Shown here: piece by piece, positions 19,006 to 29,194 of the stretch | How positions within the stretch are numbered: the stretch's first letter is position 1 | Layout of the letters: each line of letters starts with the position of its first letter | NCBI RefSeq assembly: GCF_010183535.1 | Contig: NC_071331.1 | Coordinates: forward strand, 5,704,001 to 5,768,000 | DNA from: Caenorhabditis remanei | Lineage: Eukaryota; Nematoda; Chromadorea; Rhabditida; Rhabditidae | Direction: 5' to 3' | DNA length: 64,000 bases | Notes under the pieces: model-generated | The model's database searches: none | Seen by the model: only the letters and a program-made list of their open reading frames with translations | Told to the model about the DNA's origin: nothing | Made by a program: the position numbers and the translations under genes

Positions 19006-19930
19006 TTGGACACCAGTGATGTCCTATCTCTATTTTCTGATTTTTTTCTGAGTGTTGAAACAGCGCCTCACCTTATACTGGATGGCACAAAACTAATATT
19101 CATGGAACATAATGGCGTACGACTGCTGGATTCTATGAAGTTTTTAACGATGAGTCTTGCAGCTATGGGAAAGCATTTGAAATTGACTCAGTCAAAGGGT
19201 GAGTGATAATTCTTCTAACGGAGGCAAAATGTAATTTTCCAGAGATTTTCCTGTTTTGTTCATAAAACCTGAACACATATTTATCGAAATCAACGAGAAA
19301 TTATTTCAAGATAAGAATGAAACGCTTCGCCGACTCGTTCGAGAAAGTCACCCAAGTTATGAAGGAGATGACGAAGAACTGAAAATTCAACTGAAAAGTG
19401 AGTTTACATATACAAGACGAGGAAAGTTACTTATTAATTTACATATTGCAGGACAACTGAATATGCTCATCCCAACTTCTAGTGAGAATGAAACGGAAGA
19501 CGATTCGGAACAATCAAAACGAAAAAAGAATTGAAACAAGACAAGGACAACAAGAAAAAGTACAACCGATATAGAAGAAGTTTGTTGAAGAATGAAGTCC
19601 GGGAAGGCTACATTGATGTTTTCGAAGAAACCACTTGCATTCAGAAAAACCAATTGTCTTGGATGTAAAACCATCTGTTTCAAAAACCAGCTCGGTTGTC
19701 AGTCAGAAATATCTCGCATGGTTCAGTCAAAAAGAAGCAGTTCAAGTTAACATTATTGATCGACACCTTTGAATATTGTTGTACTTAAATTGTTTGAAAT
19801 AAAACATATATTTTTGAAACCAACTTCCTCTAGATAACAAGCGAGCTGGAGTAGAAGTGCTAGCAAATTGCCTAACCTTCCCTTCACCACTCCTCACCGG
19901 AGCGGCTCATTGGTCAGGTTCTGAAAAGGT
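18741..19930 (+). repeat. 54-bp direct repeat flanking inverted pol fragment
   Basis: AACCTTCCCTTCACCACTCC begins both 18741-18794 and about 19876-19929, which match over roughly 54 bp; GTTGTGAGAGAT follows a few bases later in both. They bracket the scrambled polymerase remnant. Confidence 0.8.
19006..19680 (+). pseudogene. scrambled fragment of a Maverick DNA polymerase
   Basis: On the plus strand, opposite to the intact polymerase. Positions 19056-19204 encode LDGTKLIFMEHNGVRLLDS, similar to the exonuclease part of the polymerase (exon 7), and an intron-like break follows at 19205-19242. Near 19525-19665 lies KQDKDNKKKYNRYRRSLLKN, similar to polymerase exon 3. Exon 7 material precedes exon 3 material, the reverse of the intact gene, and several frames are broken. 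It is close to but not the same as the resident gene, so it probably came from a related element. Confidence 0.75.
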
Positions 19931-20105
19931 GATTATGTTGTGAGAGATAGTTGACCACAAAAACCAAGTGCGGGAAATGACCTCTCTCTTCCCCCTTTTT
20001 CCCGCAGGTCTCCTTTTTCCCCCACTCCCCCTCCCTTCTTCCTCCCTTATGTTTTCCCCGCATAGTACCCATTCCCCACCAAAAAGACAAGTTTATAATA
20101 ATTTA
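19681..20105. other. Maverick spacer with pyrimidine-rich tract
   Basis: No gene. 19990-20060 is an almost pure pyrimidine tract on the plus strand (CTCCTTTTTCCCCCACTCCC and similar), so purine-rich on the coding strand just beyond the polymerase stop. The 54-bp repeat lies at its left. Confidence 0.5.
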
Positions 20106-23100
20106 TTATTCAAAGTATCCAAAGGGAAGGGTTGAACCATCGGGTAATAATCGGCGTTTATTAAAAGTATAACGGAACTGCTTGAGGGTGTTCCGACTAT
20201 ACACACTGTGGTTTTTGTCTCGGACCATTGTGTGTTGTGGAAGAAGGAGAGACGTCCTCGAATCCTCCTTTCCCAGCACCTCATCAACCATTCCCTTCAT
20301 TTTTTCAAAGTTTAGCTTTTTGGCGACTTCCGAATTGATGGTTATGCCCTTTGCCTTGATTGCCACCTTCTCCTCGCCATTTGCCAATTGTTCCTTGTAA
20401 GAATACGTTTTGGGCCCAAGACTGACGAATTCTTTCATGGTCCCTTTGAGTTCGTTCGTCAGTTGACCAAGATAAGATCCCATCTTATCTTCCAAGGGAT
20501 TCTGTGCACCATGCGGGAGTTTGAAGATGATCGAGTCCGTGTCTGAAAATAAAATTATAAAATTTGTGTTAATACTTGAAAATTTTTACCTGTATAGACA
20601 ATGTTGTCTGGGCCAACGGATTCCATCAGACTATAGAGACGGAGTCTTGCATATGCGGTGACATATGCTGCCAGATGAACAGCACTGGTTTTCAAACTTG
20701 AGAGAGTTTCTTCTCTTTGCCGGTATTGAACAATCAGCACATCGTTTACCGGCCTCACATCCAGAAGATCCAGGGCAGTGTTGTGGACAATCTGCCAAAA
20801 TTTTCCTGGATCCAGGATGATCTCTGTATTGACTCGGTCGGCTCGCTGTGCGAATTTTCCCCACTGAAAACACATTTTTTATAAAGTTTCAATATTGAAA
20901 TACTTACCAATGCATTGAGTAACAGTTTGGCGACTGCTCTCATGCCGGCATTCCCTTCAAAGAGACTTTCGATCAGTTCAATGTTTTCCTTCTCCATGTA
21001 GCCCCGGCAGAATTCCAATTTTTCTGCATCGGTGACCACATCGGAGGGCCATCCACTGCTATACTGAAAAATTTTCAAAAGTACGAAAAATTATTTCCTC
21101 GAAAAAACTTACAATCTTCGCCTTCATCATCGTATCAATATAAGAAGTGAAAAGGCCACCTTTTCCACTGGCATCATTCTTGACCCACTTCTCATACTTG
21201 ATTCCGTGGTACACCTCGACGATCTTGTATCCGAGGGTCAATGCCTTTTTCAGCTCCACGGTGGTGAAGGTTCCGGTGAAGGACCGTTCTTCGTCGGAAT
21301 GTGTGCATTTCTCCTGATTTCCTTCCTTTGCGCACACTAAAATTAAGTGAAAATTTGTGAAAATGGAAAGAAAAACTCACATTTGCAAAGGAAAAACATT
21401 AGTCTTCCAGAGACTTTTCCAGCGATGACTGGAAGCCTCAAATCCCTCGGAGCCTGCAGCTTGCAGCTCATGAAACCTTCAAAGGGAATTCCATCAGGAG
21501 AAACGATCGGGAGGGCGAACGTGCTTCTTTGAACATTTTCCGGCGCTCCAATCGGAAAAGCTTCGTGCTTCATGACGGTGGGGTACAGACTGACCACGTC
21601 TACATAGTACCCCGTACCGTCCTTGCAGTCCACATACACGCGGAAGACTTCTGTACGGCCTCCAACAAGGGCACGTTGACACTGAAGCACATCGACGGCT
21701 TCGTAGCTGTCAAAGAAGTCAGCCATTTCACGATTGGACCGAAGTTCAGCCTTCACATCACATTCATATACGACACGGACAGGACATTTTCCGGATTCTT
21801 TCAGAGCTTTGATTCTCTCCTCATCCGCATTCCAAATGTCCCGGGCACTCTTCTCGCCAATAACCGACTCTTCCGAATATGTACAAGTATGGCCATGATA
21901 GTAGCACCCCTGAATTTAAAAATACTCAACTGAAATGTAAAGAAAAACTCACAAAAAATTCAATTATTTGTCCGTCAGGGTACTTCTCACATGGCGGAAT
22001 ATAGCCATCCACTCGATGATTTCCAATTTTTTCTTCACCATATGTTGTGGACATATTCACTTGTACTTTCTCGGATTCACAAATCCACGCCAAGAATTTT
22101 TGACTCAGGATGGAATTGTTCATGGAGACGGAAGGTTTGGCATCCAACACAATTGGCATTTTCGGGTCCAGATGGTTTCGGCGGAAGACGAGGGCAGCAG
22201 CTGATGCGGCAGTCGTGGTCTCCTGAAGAGATTCAGAGTGTGAGAGTGAAAGAACGTACCCCCACTATAGAGAAATAGACGAAAAAGTTACCTCGAAGAG
22301 ACACACATTCGTCATTTTTTCAAATGCCGTCTCGAACTGGGTCATTGAGACTGCTAAAATGTAGACATCATTATAGCAGTATCTCAGCAACTCGTCATAA
22401 AAGTTGAACACTTTTCCATCGGCCCTTTCCTTCTCGAGGAAACTTTCCAATTGTTTCCTGTGCTCTGCGGTCTTGTTTTCCAGAGCATAATACTTATTCT
22501 CCGGAATTGGTCCATTGTATTGGAAATTCTCCTTCCGAATGAAATGGACTGGAAAGTCCCCCTTCAACGAATCCACCTTGAAGGTCTTCCCCACCATCGA
22601 TAGACTCATGGTGAGGTATTTCAACGAGTCAACGAGTCGCACTCCATTGTATTCCAGGTAGACCAATTTGGTCCCATCCAGACAAACAGTAGGGGCGGCT
22701 TTGTTGCTCGCAATCAGAGCCTCCAAGATGAACTGACCATCGAAGCTAAAAAATTCAGAATAACATTAATTTCAAGACTAAAATTACCCAGAAGCATTGT
22801 GCGCCACAAATGTGAAGCCTCGATGTTGGTCTCCAAACATCCATTCGGTGAATTGCGCCCCGACGTCGATGCCTTCGTCCTTAATCTCATCGATGACTTT
22901 CAGACGACCGTCCGGAGAACAGTTCGAGCATTTTGAGTCTTCACCCTCCTCAGTAGTCTTCGGAATGTCACTCGAGCATTTGGGACAACATTTGACACAA
23001 GTGAAGAGAGTTGGAATCTGCCTTTTTGTGGTCTCACAAACACGGGTCTAAAAATACAACTATAATTTTTTAAATTATTATTGAAAAAAGTACCTCAACA

Positions 23101-24755
23101 TCAAAAAATCCACGCTTCCGAGTCAACTTCTTTTCGTTTTTGATGGAAGGCATCATTGTGCAAGTATGGCCGGCTTGCTTCTTCTCTTGACATCTGTGGC
23201 AATAAGACTCTCCGCATTCGTGTTTTCCAGTCGTCTTGTTGGTATAATAAGACTTTGAACATTTGTGACAAAATTTTGTAAAGTCACAACGACTTTTTCC
23301 ACCATTCGGACCTGAATATGAAGAGTTTAATCACATCCCAATACCCAGAAACTAACCTTTCTGCAGATGATTCTTGTAGCATGTCTCTGTCTCAAAAGTC
23401 ACGCAACAGGCTGGGCATCTTTTTGCAACATCGTCGTCAGTTTTTGGAGGACAGTTGGGTTTCCCGCAAAGTCGGTGAAGGAGGCGGCAAGCATAGTGGG
23501 AGTCAGCAGTCCTACTTCTTGATAAACACAAAAAACAGTAGTACGAAGTTTTGAGTAGAGTGGATACACTCCTCAATCCACAATAATGCCCATCAGCTAG
23601 ATATAACACAATCTGCTTTCCTTTTCCAACATAGGGACCAGAATAATAAGGAAGAGTGGAGTTTTTGACAAAGACAATCAGTTGAAGCTGACCCGCAAAA
23701 CATTTTTCTTGGAACACAGAACAATCAACACTATCGAAGTCGTACATTTTGGTGATTCCCGCTTTCTGAGAACAAACAAAATGTATTTTTTAGAGCAAAT
23801 TCTTTATTTTAAACCAACCTTTTTCAACTCATTGACCTCTTGGAAAACATCAAGGTAGCCTTCACGAACTTCATTCTTCAACAAACTTCTTCGATATCGG
23901 TTGTGTTTTTTCTTGTTGTCCTTGTCTTGCTTCCATTCTCGGTGACGAAGAGATTGTACTATGGCATGGACGAGGCAATTACGGGAAACTGAAAAAAAAA
24001 AACAAATTTTAGAAAATTTCAATTTCGACCAACCTTTGTTAGGCATGAGATGATGTCGTTTTGGCAAAACCTCTTCAAGAATCTCGACATTGTCCAGATC
24101 TCCCAAATCGTCTTCATCACTCTCACTTCCTTCTTCTTCTTCGTCCCTTTGCTTTTTCGTTGAAGGGAGGCCCAGAATATCTTCAATACCAAAACTTTTC
24201 CTTTTTCCTCCACTCTTTTTCGCTGGCGTGGCGACTTCACCTCCTTTGTTGGAGGCTTCTTCTCCACTGCCAGAAGGTGTGTTGAGGTAGGTGATGTGGA
24301 TCGTTATTCTCGGTTCCTCAAGCTCGAGCAAGTTTTTGTTTGACTGAGCCATGTCCTCCATACAGTCGGCAATGTCCCGTGGCAAAACATTTGCCAACTT
24401 CTTGAATGAGAGACCCACACTCTCCACGAGTTCGTCTGATTCGAACTTGACCCCGACTTTCAAATTAGCTGGGGTCATACCGGCGGGGATGTGAGAGTCG
24501 ATCAACTTCACGACGGCCTCCGAGAAAAGGTCCGGACCATTGGGGGAAGCAGTGAAGACCGTGGGAATGTCCACATCTAGACTAACAGTTTCCACACTAT
24601 CCTTAAAACGTCCACCAGACTTAGCAACGAATACCCTTCTCACTTTCAGCAAAGCCCCGCCCACTTGGACCTATAAAAAGACTATAAAAATTGAAACACC
24701 CTCATTCACTCACGTTTTCAACCTCCTGTCCGGTGACCTCTTCGATTCCGCTCAT
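20106..24755 (-). CDS. protein-primed family B DNA polymerase
   Basis: Thirteen exons: 24755-24714, 24670-24034, 23988-23819, 23765-23357, 23311-23094, 23047-22788, 22745-22292, 22222-21953, 21909-21381, 21336-21113, 21063-20908, 20863-20590 and 20542-20106. All junctions are in phase, giving 1,359 aa. After an acidic N-terminal region (about residues 150-215) come Cys/His clusters (CFLCLSRSRTADSHYACR, CHKCSKSYY) like those before nematode Polinton exonucleases. Exonuclease motifs include HNASGFD (about 575-581) and YCYNDVYIL. Polymerase motifs are VDVVSLYP (Asp924), LLLNALWGKF (about 1118-1127) and YTDTDSI (Asp1215, Asp1217). All catalytic residues are present. The enzyme should replicate the element by protein priming. 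Confidence 0.92.
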
Positions 24756-24777
24756 TTTTCAGCTTTCTACTCTGAAA
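24756..24777. promoter_or_regulatory. 22-bp gap between divergent start codons
   Basis: The polymerase ATG (24755, minus) and the 70-aa gene ATG (24778, plus) are separated by 22 bp. TTTTTCAG on the plus strand (24755-24762) and TTTTCAG on the minus strand both look like acceptors for trans-splicing, so each primary transcript probably starts inside or beyond the other gene. Confidence 0.5.
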
Positions 24778-25036
24778 ATGTCAATTCATCCACAAATTAT
24801 TCCAAAGAAAGAAATCAACCAGTCTGGAACGGCTTACGTCATTCCGACCCAAACTGACTATTTCGATAATACGACGGTAAGGAGAAAGGAAAACTATTCA
24901 AAAATAAAAAAACCACTTTCAGATACAAGAACAGCCATTCTTTGTAAATCCAGTGAAAACTGAGAAAAAACCGGATACGTACACCTTCCATTTCGCGAAA
25001 GGATCCGCACCGGTCATCACCATCCAAAATCAATAA
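24778..25036 (+). CDS. Maverick unknown protein, 70 aa, two exons
   Basis: Exons 24778-24876 and 24923-25036 close in frame to 70 aa. It begins MSIHPQIIPKKEINQSGTAY and has a central IPTQTDYFDNTT and a C-terminal TFHFAKGSAP. No signal peptide, membrane segment or known motif. It is divergent from the polymerase gene and one of only two plus-strand genes in the element, hence perhaps an early or regulatory product. This is inference. Confidence 0.6.
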
Positions 25037-25437
25037 TGATAATGGAGGCTCGGCTCCCAGAAGGAAGCCCCGCCCACTTTACACTTTTTGCCCCTCCCGA
25101 TGATGACTCACCCCATTTCCAATCAGTTTTGCACCATTTTGCTCAATTTCGTCTCCTCCTCGGATGAGTCATCGCGTCCATATCGCCTCCATGTCCCCCT
25201 TTCTTCAACTTACAAACCACTTCCCTCATTTTTCCTCATTTCCTGCATTTTTCAACTTTCCCCTCATTTCACCCATTTTTCAACTTTTTCCTCATTTCCT
25301 GCATTTTTCTGTAAAAATTGCCAGGTCCAGTTTCCCTATATAAAGAAAATTGAAACTTTCATTCCGTCTTCATTCGTCTCTTTGAGTATGCGTGTTTTCC
25401 TTTTTCTCTCTTTAAAAAGCCTGTTTCCGTTATAGAA
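25037..25437 (+). other. spacer and promoter of the 155-aa gene
   Basis: No gene. Pyrimidine-rich with repeated TTTCCTCATTTCCTGCATTT units around 25222-25312, and a TATATAAAG TATA-like box near 25338, about 100 bp before the next ATG. Confidence 0.45.
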
Positions 25438-25952
25438 ATGGCCATCACCCGTTGGGACATGTCCAAAGCTACCGAATCTGAGAAGAAAAGCTCTGTAAAT
25501 GACGATTCAATGACTTTGAACGAAATCGTCAACGATTTGGCGAAGAAGAATCCATTCTTGAAGACCCCTATGAAGCGTCGTCGTGAAGAGAAAGAAGAAG
25601 TTTCCGCTGGAGAAAAACGCTTGGTAAATTTAATATTTGAAACAATTTTGATTTAAATATTAAATTTAAGGAATGGTTGAAAGAAAAAGCCAAGAAGGCA
25701 GTGATTCCAACGGAGCAAGTATCGACCTTGAAGCCGGAGCACATTTTCTTGGAGAATGGCCCCCTCATCATCCACATGTGTCTGGAATGCAAGAAGTTCA
25801 ACTCTACCCGCACCGTCACAAACCTTGGAGAGGGGAAAATTCAACTTCCACTCGGACTCTGTACCATCTGCCGCTCCCACATCAATCGTCAACGTGCCGT
25901 CAAATTCTTTGAACACGAACTCCCGTCGATCAAGAAGGCATATGACCTCTAA
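25438..25952 (+). CDS. Maverick unknown zinc-ribbon-like protein, 155 aa
   Basis: Exons 25438-25623 and 25671-25952 close in frame to 155 aa. The N-terminal third is polar and basic (PMKRRREEKEE, possibly a nuclear signal). The second exon has MCLECKKF and about 30 residues later LCTICRSH, a CxxC...CxxC arrangement suggesting a zinc ribbon or treble clef. I do not recognise the family. The intron ends in AAG rather than CAG and can fold almost completely on itself. As the rightmost gene, on the plus strand, it may be a regulator, but this is only positional inference. Confidence 0.6.
25624..25670 (+). other. 47-nt hairpin intron
   Basis: A 14-bp perfect inverted repeat (TAAATTTAATATTT and its complement) spans almost the whole intron, pairing the region next to GT with the region next to AAG and leaving a loop of about 16 nt. 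Confidence 0.65.
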
Positions 25953-26774
25953 TTATTTTTGTAAGTATTTTTCTATTTGTTTCCGATTCTTCACGTTTTT
26001 ATTTGTTTCATCTTTCCAATTTTTCATCTTGCCTCTTTCTTCACTTTGTTTCATTTTTCTATTTTCCAACAATAAATTGGTGGTAAAATAGAAATGTGTT
26101 CTCCATTTAAACCACATACACACTACATCTTCCGTAAGCCTCTTTCGCTTTTTGGTTAACAGATTTGTCGCCCAAAAATCAGATCCGGGATCGAACCTTC
26201 TTAGTGAAGGTTCTCTTTTTTATTTTTTGTTGTGTACAGTCAAAATTCTGAAGCCAAACTCTGAAAATTCTGAAGCATGCGCCATCTTCACAGACCCCCG
26301 AAATTCTGAAGCTTTTGTCTTATATACCCCCGAAATTCTGAAGCTTTTGTCTTATATACCCCCGAAATTCTGAAGCTCACAATTATTCAAAAATAACTCA
26401 AAACCACTAAAAAATGCAAAAATTGCTCAAAATATGCAAAAATGCAAAATAATGGTAACAAATTATGAAATATCGCTTCGAGACCCAAAAATTCGAAACC
26501 TACGCAAAAATCCGGTCTAGAAAAATACCATTTCGATAATTTTCAGAAAAAAAAAATTTAAGGATGCGCGGGTACTGTAAGGATGCGCTCAGGCGGCAAA
26601 CTTCAAAGGGTATCAATTAACAAGCGTGACGAAAACATCCCGCTCCCGTGAAAAGCGAGAGAGTATGGAAAACGAGGAGACGCAGAGAGTGGTCGTCTCG
26701 CGCGGGGAGCAAACAGAGCGAGAGAGTGTGTGAGTGCGAGAGACGCAGACATTCCGCCCCCTAGAGATCAAAAG
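25953..26774. other. Maverick right subterminal region
   Basis: No gene. A 32-bp unit (CCCCCGAAATTCTGAAGC and onward) occurs about three times from 26295 to 26375. At 26640-26755 the sequence is rich in GAGAG and holds two GAGACGCAGA motifs (26679 and about 26739), similar to the CTGCGTCTC motif over-represented in C. elegans promoters. Confidence 0.5.
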
Positions 26775-26810
26775 TACAAAAAATCTATCAGATACCACCC
26801 ACAATTCTCT
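26775..26810 (-). repeat. Maverick right terminal inverted repeat
   Basis: Reverse complement of the left end: 24 bp identical, then mismatches. Ends in ACAATTCTCT, directly followed by the target duplication. Confidence 0.85.
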
Positions 26811-27675
26811 AATGAGATTTTTGAGACGCCAAAAAGAGGTGAATATTGGATGAATTTGGGAATCAACTTCGAGAAAATAAGGATTTTTACAAACGGGAGA
26901 GACAATCAGTCTGCTCTTTATGTGTTCGGCAAAAAAGAAATGGTGACTCTAATTTCAGAAGCTTCGAGAACTATCGTTTTTCAGATGTTAGTCAACACCC
27001 GCTGCAAATATGTTCCAATTCTGACAATCTACAAAATAGAAAACGAGAAGAAGCAGCAGCTCAAGCAATTCGTCTTCGAAGAAACCCAGTTTATAACTGC
27101 CGGTAAAATAATGGTTTCTTTCTGTTTAATCCTGTTTTCAGCTACATTGTGCACATTTTCAGAACGAAGAAGTAAGAAGATTCGAAACTATTGACAAAAA
27201 CAATCTGAAACGTCCACTCTCTGATAATGAGTCAATCAGTTCTGACAGTACTTTTTTTTCAATAGACAGTTTTTCGACGTCAAAACAAAATGTCGCCAAG
27301 ACTGTAGATTCTACATCGATGACTACTTCATGTTACAATGAAACTTTGATGAAGATCAGCTCGAAATCCATAGAGGTTTTGCTGGATATGTCAACTGCGG
27401 CATTCCGTCAAGATTGTTCTACCTCTAAAAGGGACCATCACCTTTCTGGAGCAACCCAAACTTCCCAAGTGCCAACTACCCGATATACTGACGGACTGGA
27501 ACAATACTTGCTAAAGGATCCTGTTTCAAGGATGGAGTTTGAACGATCTGATCTCGATGATATCTTGATCGGCCTCTTGCTCGAAAACATTCATACAGGA
27601 ACTTCACATCAAAAACTGTGCCAGGATGGAAATAATATGAACGTCGTTTCCAATACAATGTCATGTCAACACTGA
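26811..27675 (+). pseudogene. T-box transcription factor, 3' part
   Basis: Continues the interrupted exon 2 (to 26942), then exon 3 26985-27113 and exon 4 27163-27675. The conserved T-box segments RGEYWMNLGINFEK, MLVNTRCKYVPILTIY and FEETQFITAG...NEEV align with the canonical second half of the domain. The ATG|GT donor at 27113 was chosen because it restores the FIxVTAYQNEEV-like alignment. The C-terminal 150 residues are Ser/Thr-rich and still open here, whereas they are frameshifted in the other copy. Without the Maverick the protein would be about 350 aa. As it stands, the DNA-binding domain is split by 16 kb. Confidence 0.82.
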
Positions 27676-28411
27676 ACTAAATACACAATTTTTTGATCAA
27701 CACATGCCCTTCAATCAGTGTAATTCATCATGTACATATAAAACTTCTGTAAGATCACTACCGGACGGATTAGATTGACCTGAAACATTTTTTTTCATTG
27801 TTGAGTCAGGCGCTTATGAAATATTTCGACAATCCCATTTTAAACGAAACGGAATAAACGTAGTTTATATTATTTCAAAATCAAACATTTATATTATCGA
27901 ATCACGAACTCTTGTCAGAGGGTGATAAGGCGCATGGAATTTATTCGGATGGGTCTCGTAGTGGAAATGGGTAAAAAATCGTATTTTTCTACGGTTTTCA
28001 ATTTTTTTATTACGGTTTTTCATGCTTTCAACTACGAGGCCAATCCGACCAAATTCGATGGGCCTTTGTCACCCCCGGCAAGATGTCGAGAAAATTTTCA
28101 ACGCGTGAACTTCTTTTTTTCTTTATTATAAATTCACGACACTGCGCCGCATGGCTTTTGGCGCCTCTAATTTGTTCAAAATGGTCTCGAAGCGAAAAAC
28201 ATTATTTGCATTTATTTTTAGACCTGCAAAGCTCGAAAATAGGGTATTTGATCTTTTTCAACTACGAGACCATTCCGCGAAATTTCTAATAAATGGGATG
28301 CGCCTTTAAAGCCATGCGGCGTAGTGTTGTGAATTTATAATACCGAAATCTTGATAAGATCTTCCAAACATCATTTGTTTATATTTTAAATCAGTTTCTT
28401 CCTTCTATACA
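27676..28411. other. intergenic with foldback elements
   Basis: No gene. 28127-28339 has terminal inverted repeats of about 35 bp (TATAAATTCACGACACTGCG and complement). Sequence at about 27925-27970 is also an inverted match to about 28255-28310. A compound MITE is likely. Confidence 0.6.
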
Positions 28412-29194
28412 ATGAAAATCCATCTGTGCATTGGTGTATTTCTGATTCTGTTCGGTAAGTGTTCGATGCGAAAGTACTCCAAAATAATCAGCACTTTTAG
28501 TAGGTCTTAATTCTTCATTATCATCAGAAACTGAAGAGATATTGGATTCAGTGAATAATTTCCGGAAAACATTTGCTGATTTGACGGGTGTCAAGGGGAT
28601 GAGTAAATTGGTAGGTAATGTTTCAGCGGGCTCTTAATTCAGGATTTTTTTCAATGAAACTAATTTTTTCAAGTTTAGCTTCACTTTTTTAGAAATACGA
28701 CCGGAATCTTCAACTAAAAGCATCCAGATATTCCACTTGCGACAAACCAGATGATCTCAAGAATCAATCCACCTACTTCCCATCTGACCAAAGTGTGATC
28801 GACGAGTTCTTCGAGGTGTTCAATCAAACGAAATCAGATGAAATCAAAAAGAAATTTGGTTTTGATAATGTGCTTAACCCAGGTTTTACTCATATTGGAT
28901 GTTATCACTATAAGAAACAATGCTCTGAAACTGTCATGTATTCTACGGAGTATTTTACAAAGATGAGAGTTGTGGATACCAAGGGAGTATGTTTGTTGAG
29001 CATGTGAGTAAGCAATTATTTTTTATATTTTTAATGAAAAATTAAATTCCAGTGGACCTTACTGCCCTCATGGATCAGTAGAAAACGGGATGTGCAAGAT
29101 GAAGGAGTTGGCAACAAAATCTCAATCGTCGAGTTCGAAAAAGCATACTTTCTCATTTTCTGTAATAGTTTTAGTGTTCTCGTGTTTGGTTTGA
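28412..29194 (+). CDS. secreted CAP-like protein with GPI-like tail, CAP-b copy 1
   Basis: Exons 28412-28454, 28501-28610, 28693-29003 and 29053-29194 close at 201 aa. Signal peptide MKIHLCIGVFLILF. The core has VNNFRKTFADLTGVKGMSKL, YDRNLQLKASRYSTC, HIGCYHYKKQC and GVCLLSIGPYCPHG, which follow the same order and spacing as the CAP-a proteins; I infer a shared divergent CAP/SCP fold. The C-terminus is Ser/Lys-rich followed by a hydrophobic stretch (FSFSVIVLVFSCLV) to the stop, which fits a GPI-anchor signal. Extracellular or surface location is inferred. Confidence 0.75.

Larger units (their letters stand above)
10617..26810. mobile_element. Maverick/Polinton, 16,194 bp
   Basis: The element is bounded by a 6-bp target duplication and terminal inverted repeats that start with AG, as usual for Polintons. 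It encodes protein-primed DNA polymerase B, retrovirus-like integrase, adenain-type protease, FtsK/HerA-like ATPase, major and minor capsid proteins and several small conserved ORFs. Most genes are on the minus strand with overlaps of 4-20 bp, which is a virus-like packing. Polymerase, integrase, ATPase and capsid frames are all open, and the protease has one amber codon. An inverted polymerase fragment at 19006-19680 comes from a related element. Age is unknown, but the open frames suggest it is not old. Confidence 0.93.
10611..26816. repeat. 6-bp target-site duplication AATGAG
   Basis: AATGAG at 10611-10616 and 26811-26816 brackets the Maverick. The paralogous T-box exon has a single AATGAA at the same place (47813-47818). 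Six bp is the usual Polinton target duplication. Confidence 0.9.

Noticed and set aside
19256..19534. Independent 92-aa plus-strand gene
   Set aside because: It begins with polymerase-like sequence and is continuous with other polymerase pieces; better explained as part of the scrambled remnant.
23318..23554. Plus-strand frames across 20-24 kb
   Set aside because: All lie opposite exons of the polymerase gene and have no motif; treated as shadows.
10617..26810. Fusogen or secreted protease cargo as found in some nematode Mavericks
   Set aside because: No ORF with signal peptide plus large ectodomain and membrane anchor, and no secreted protease motif, was found between the ends. All sizeable frames were accounted for.
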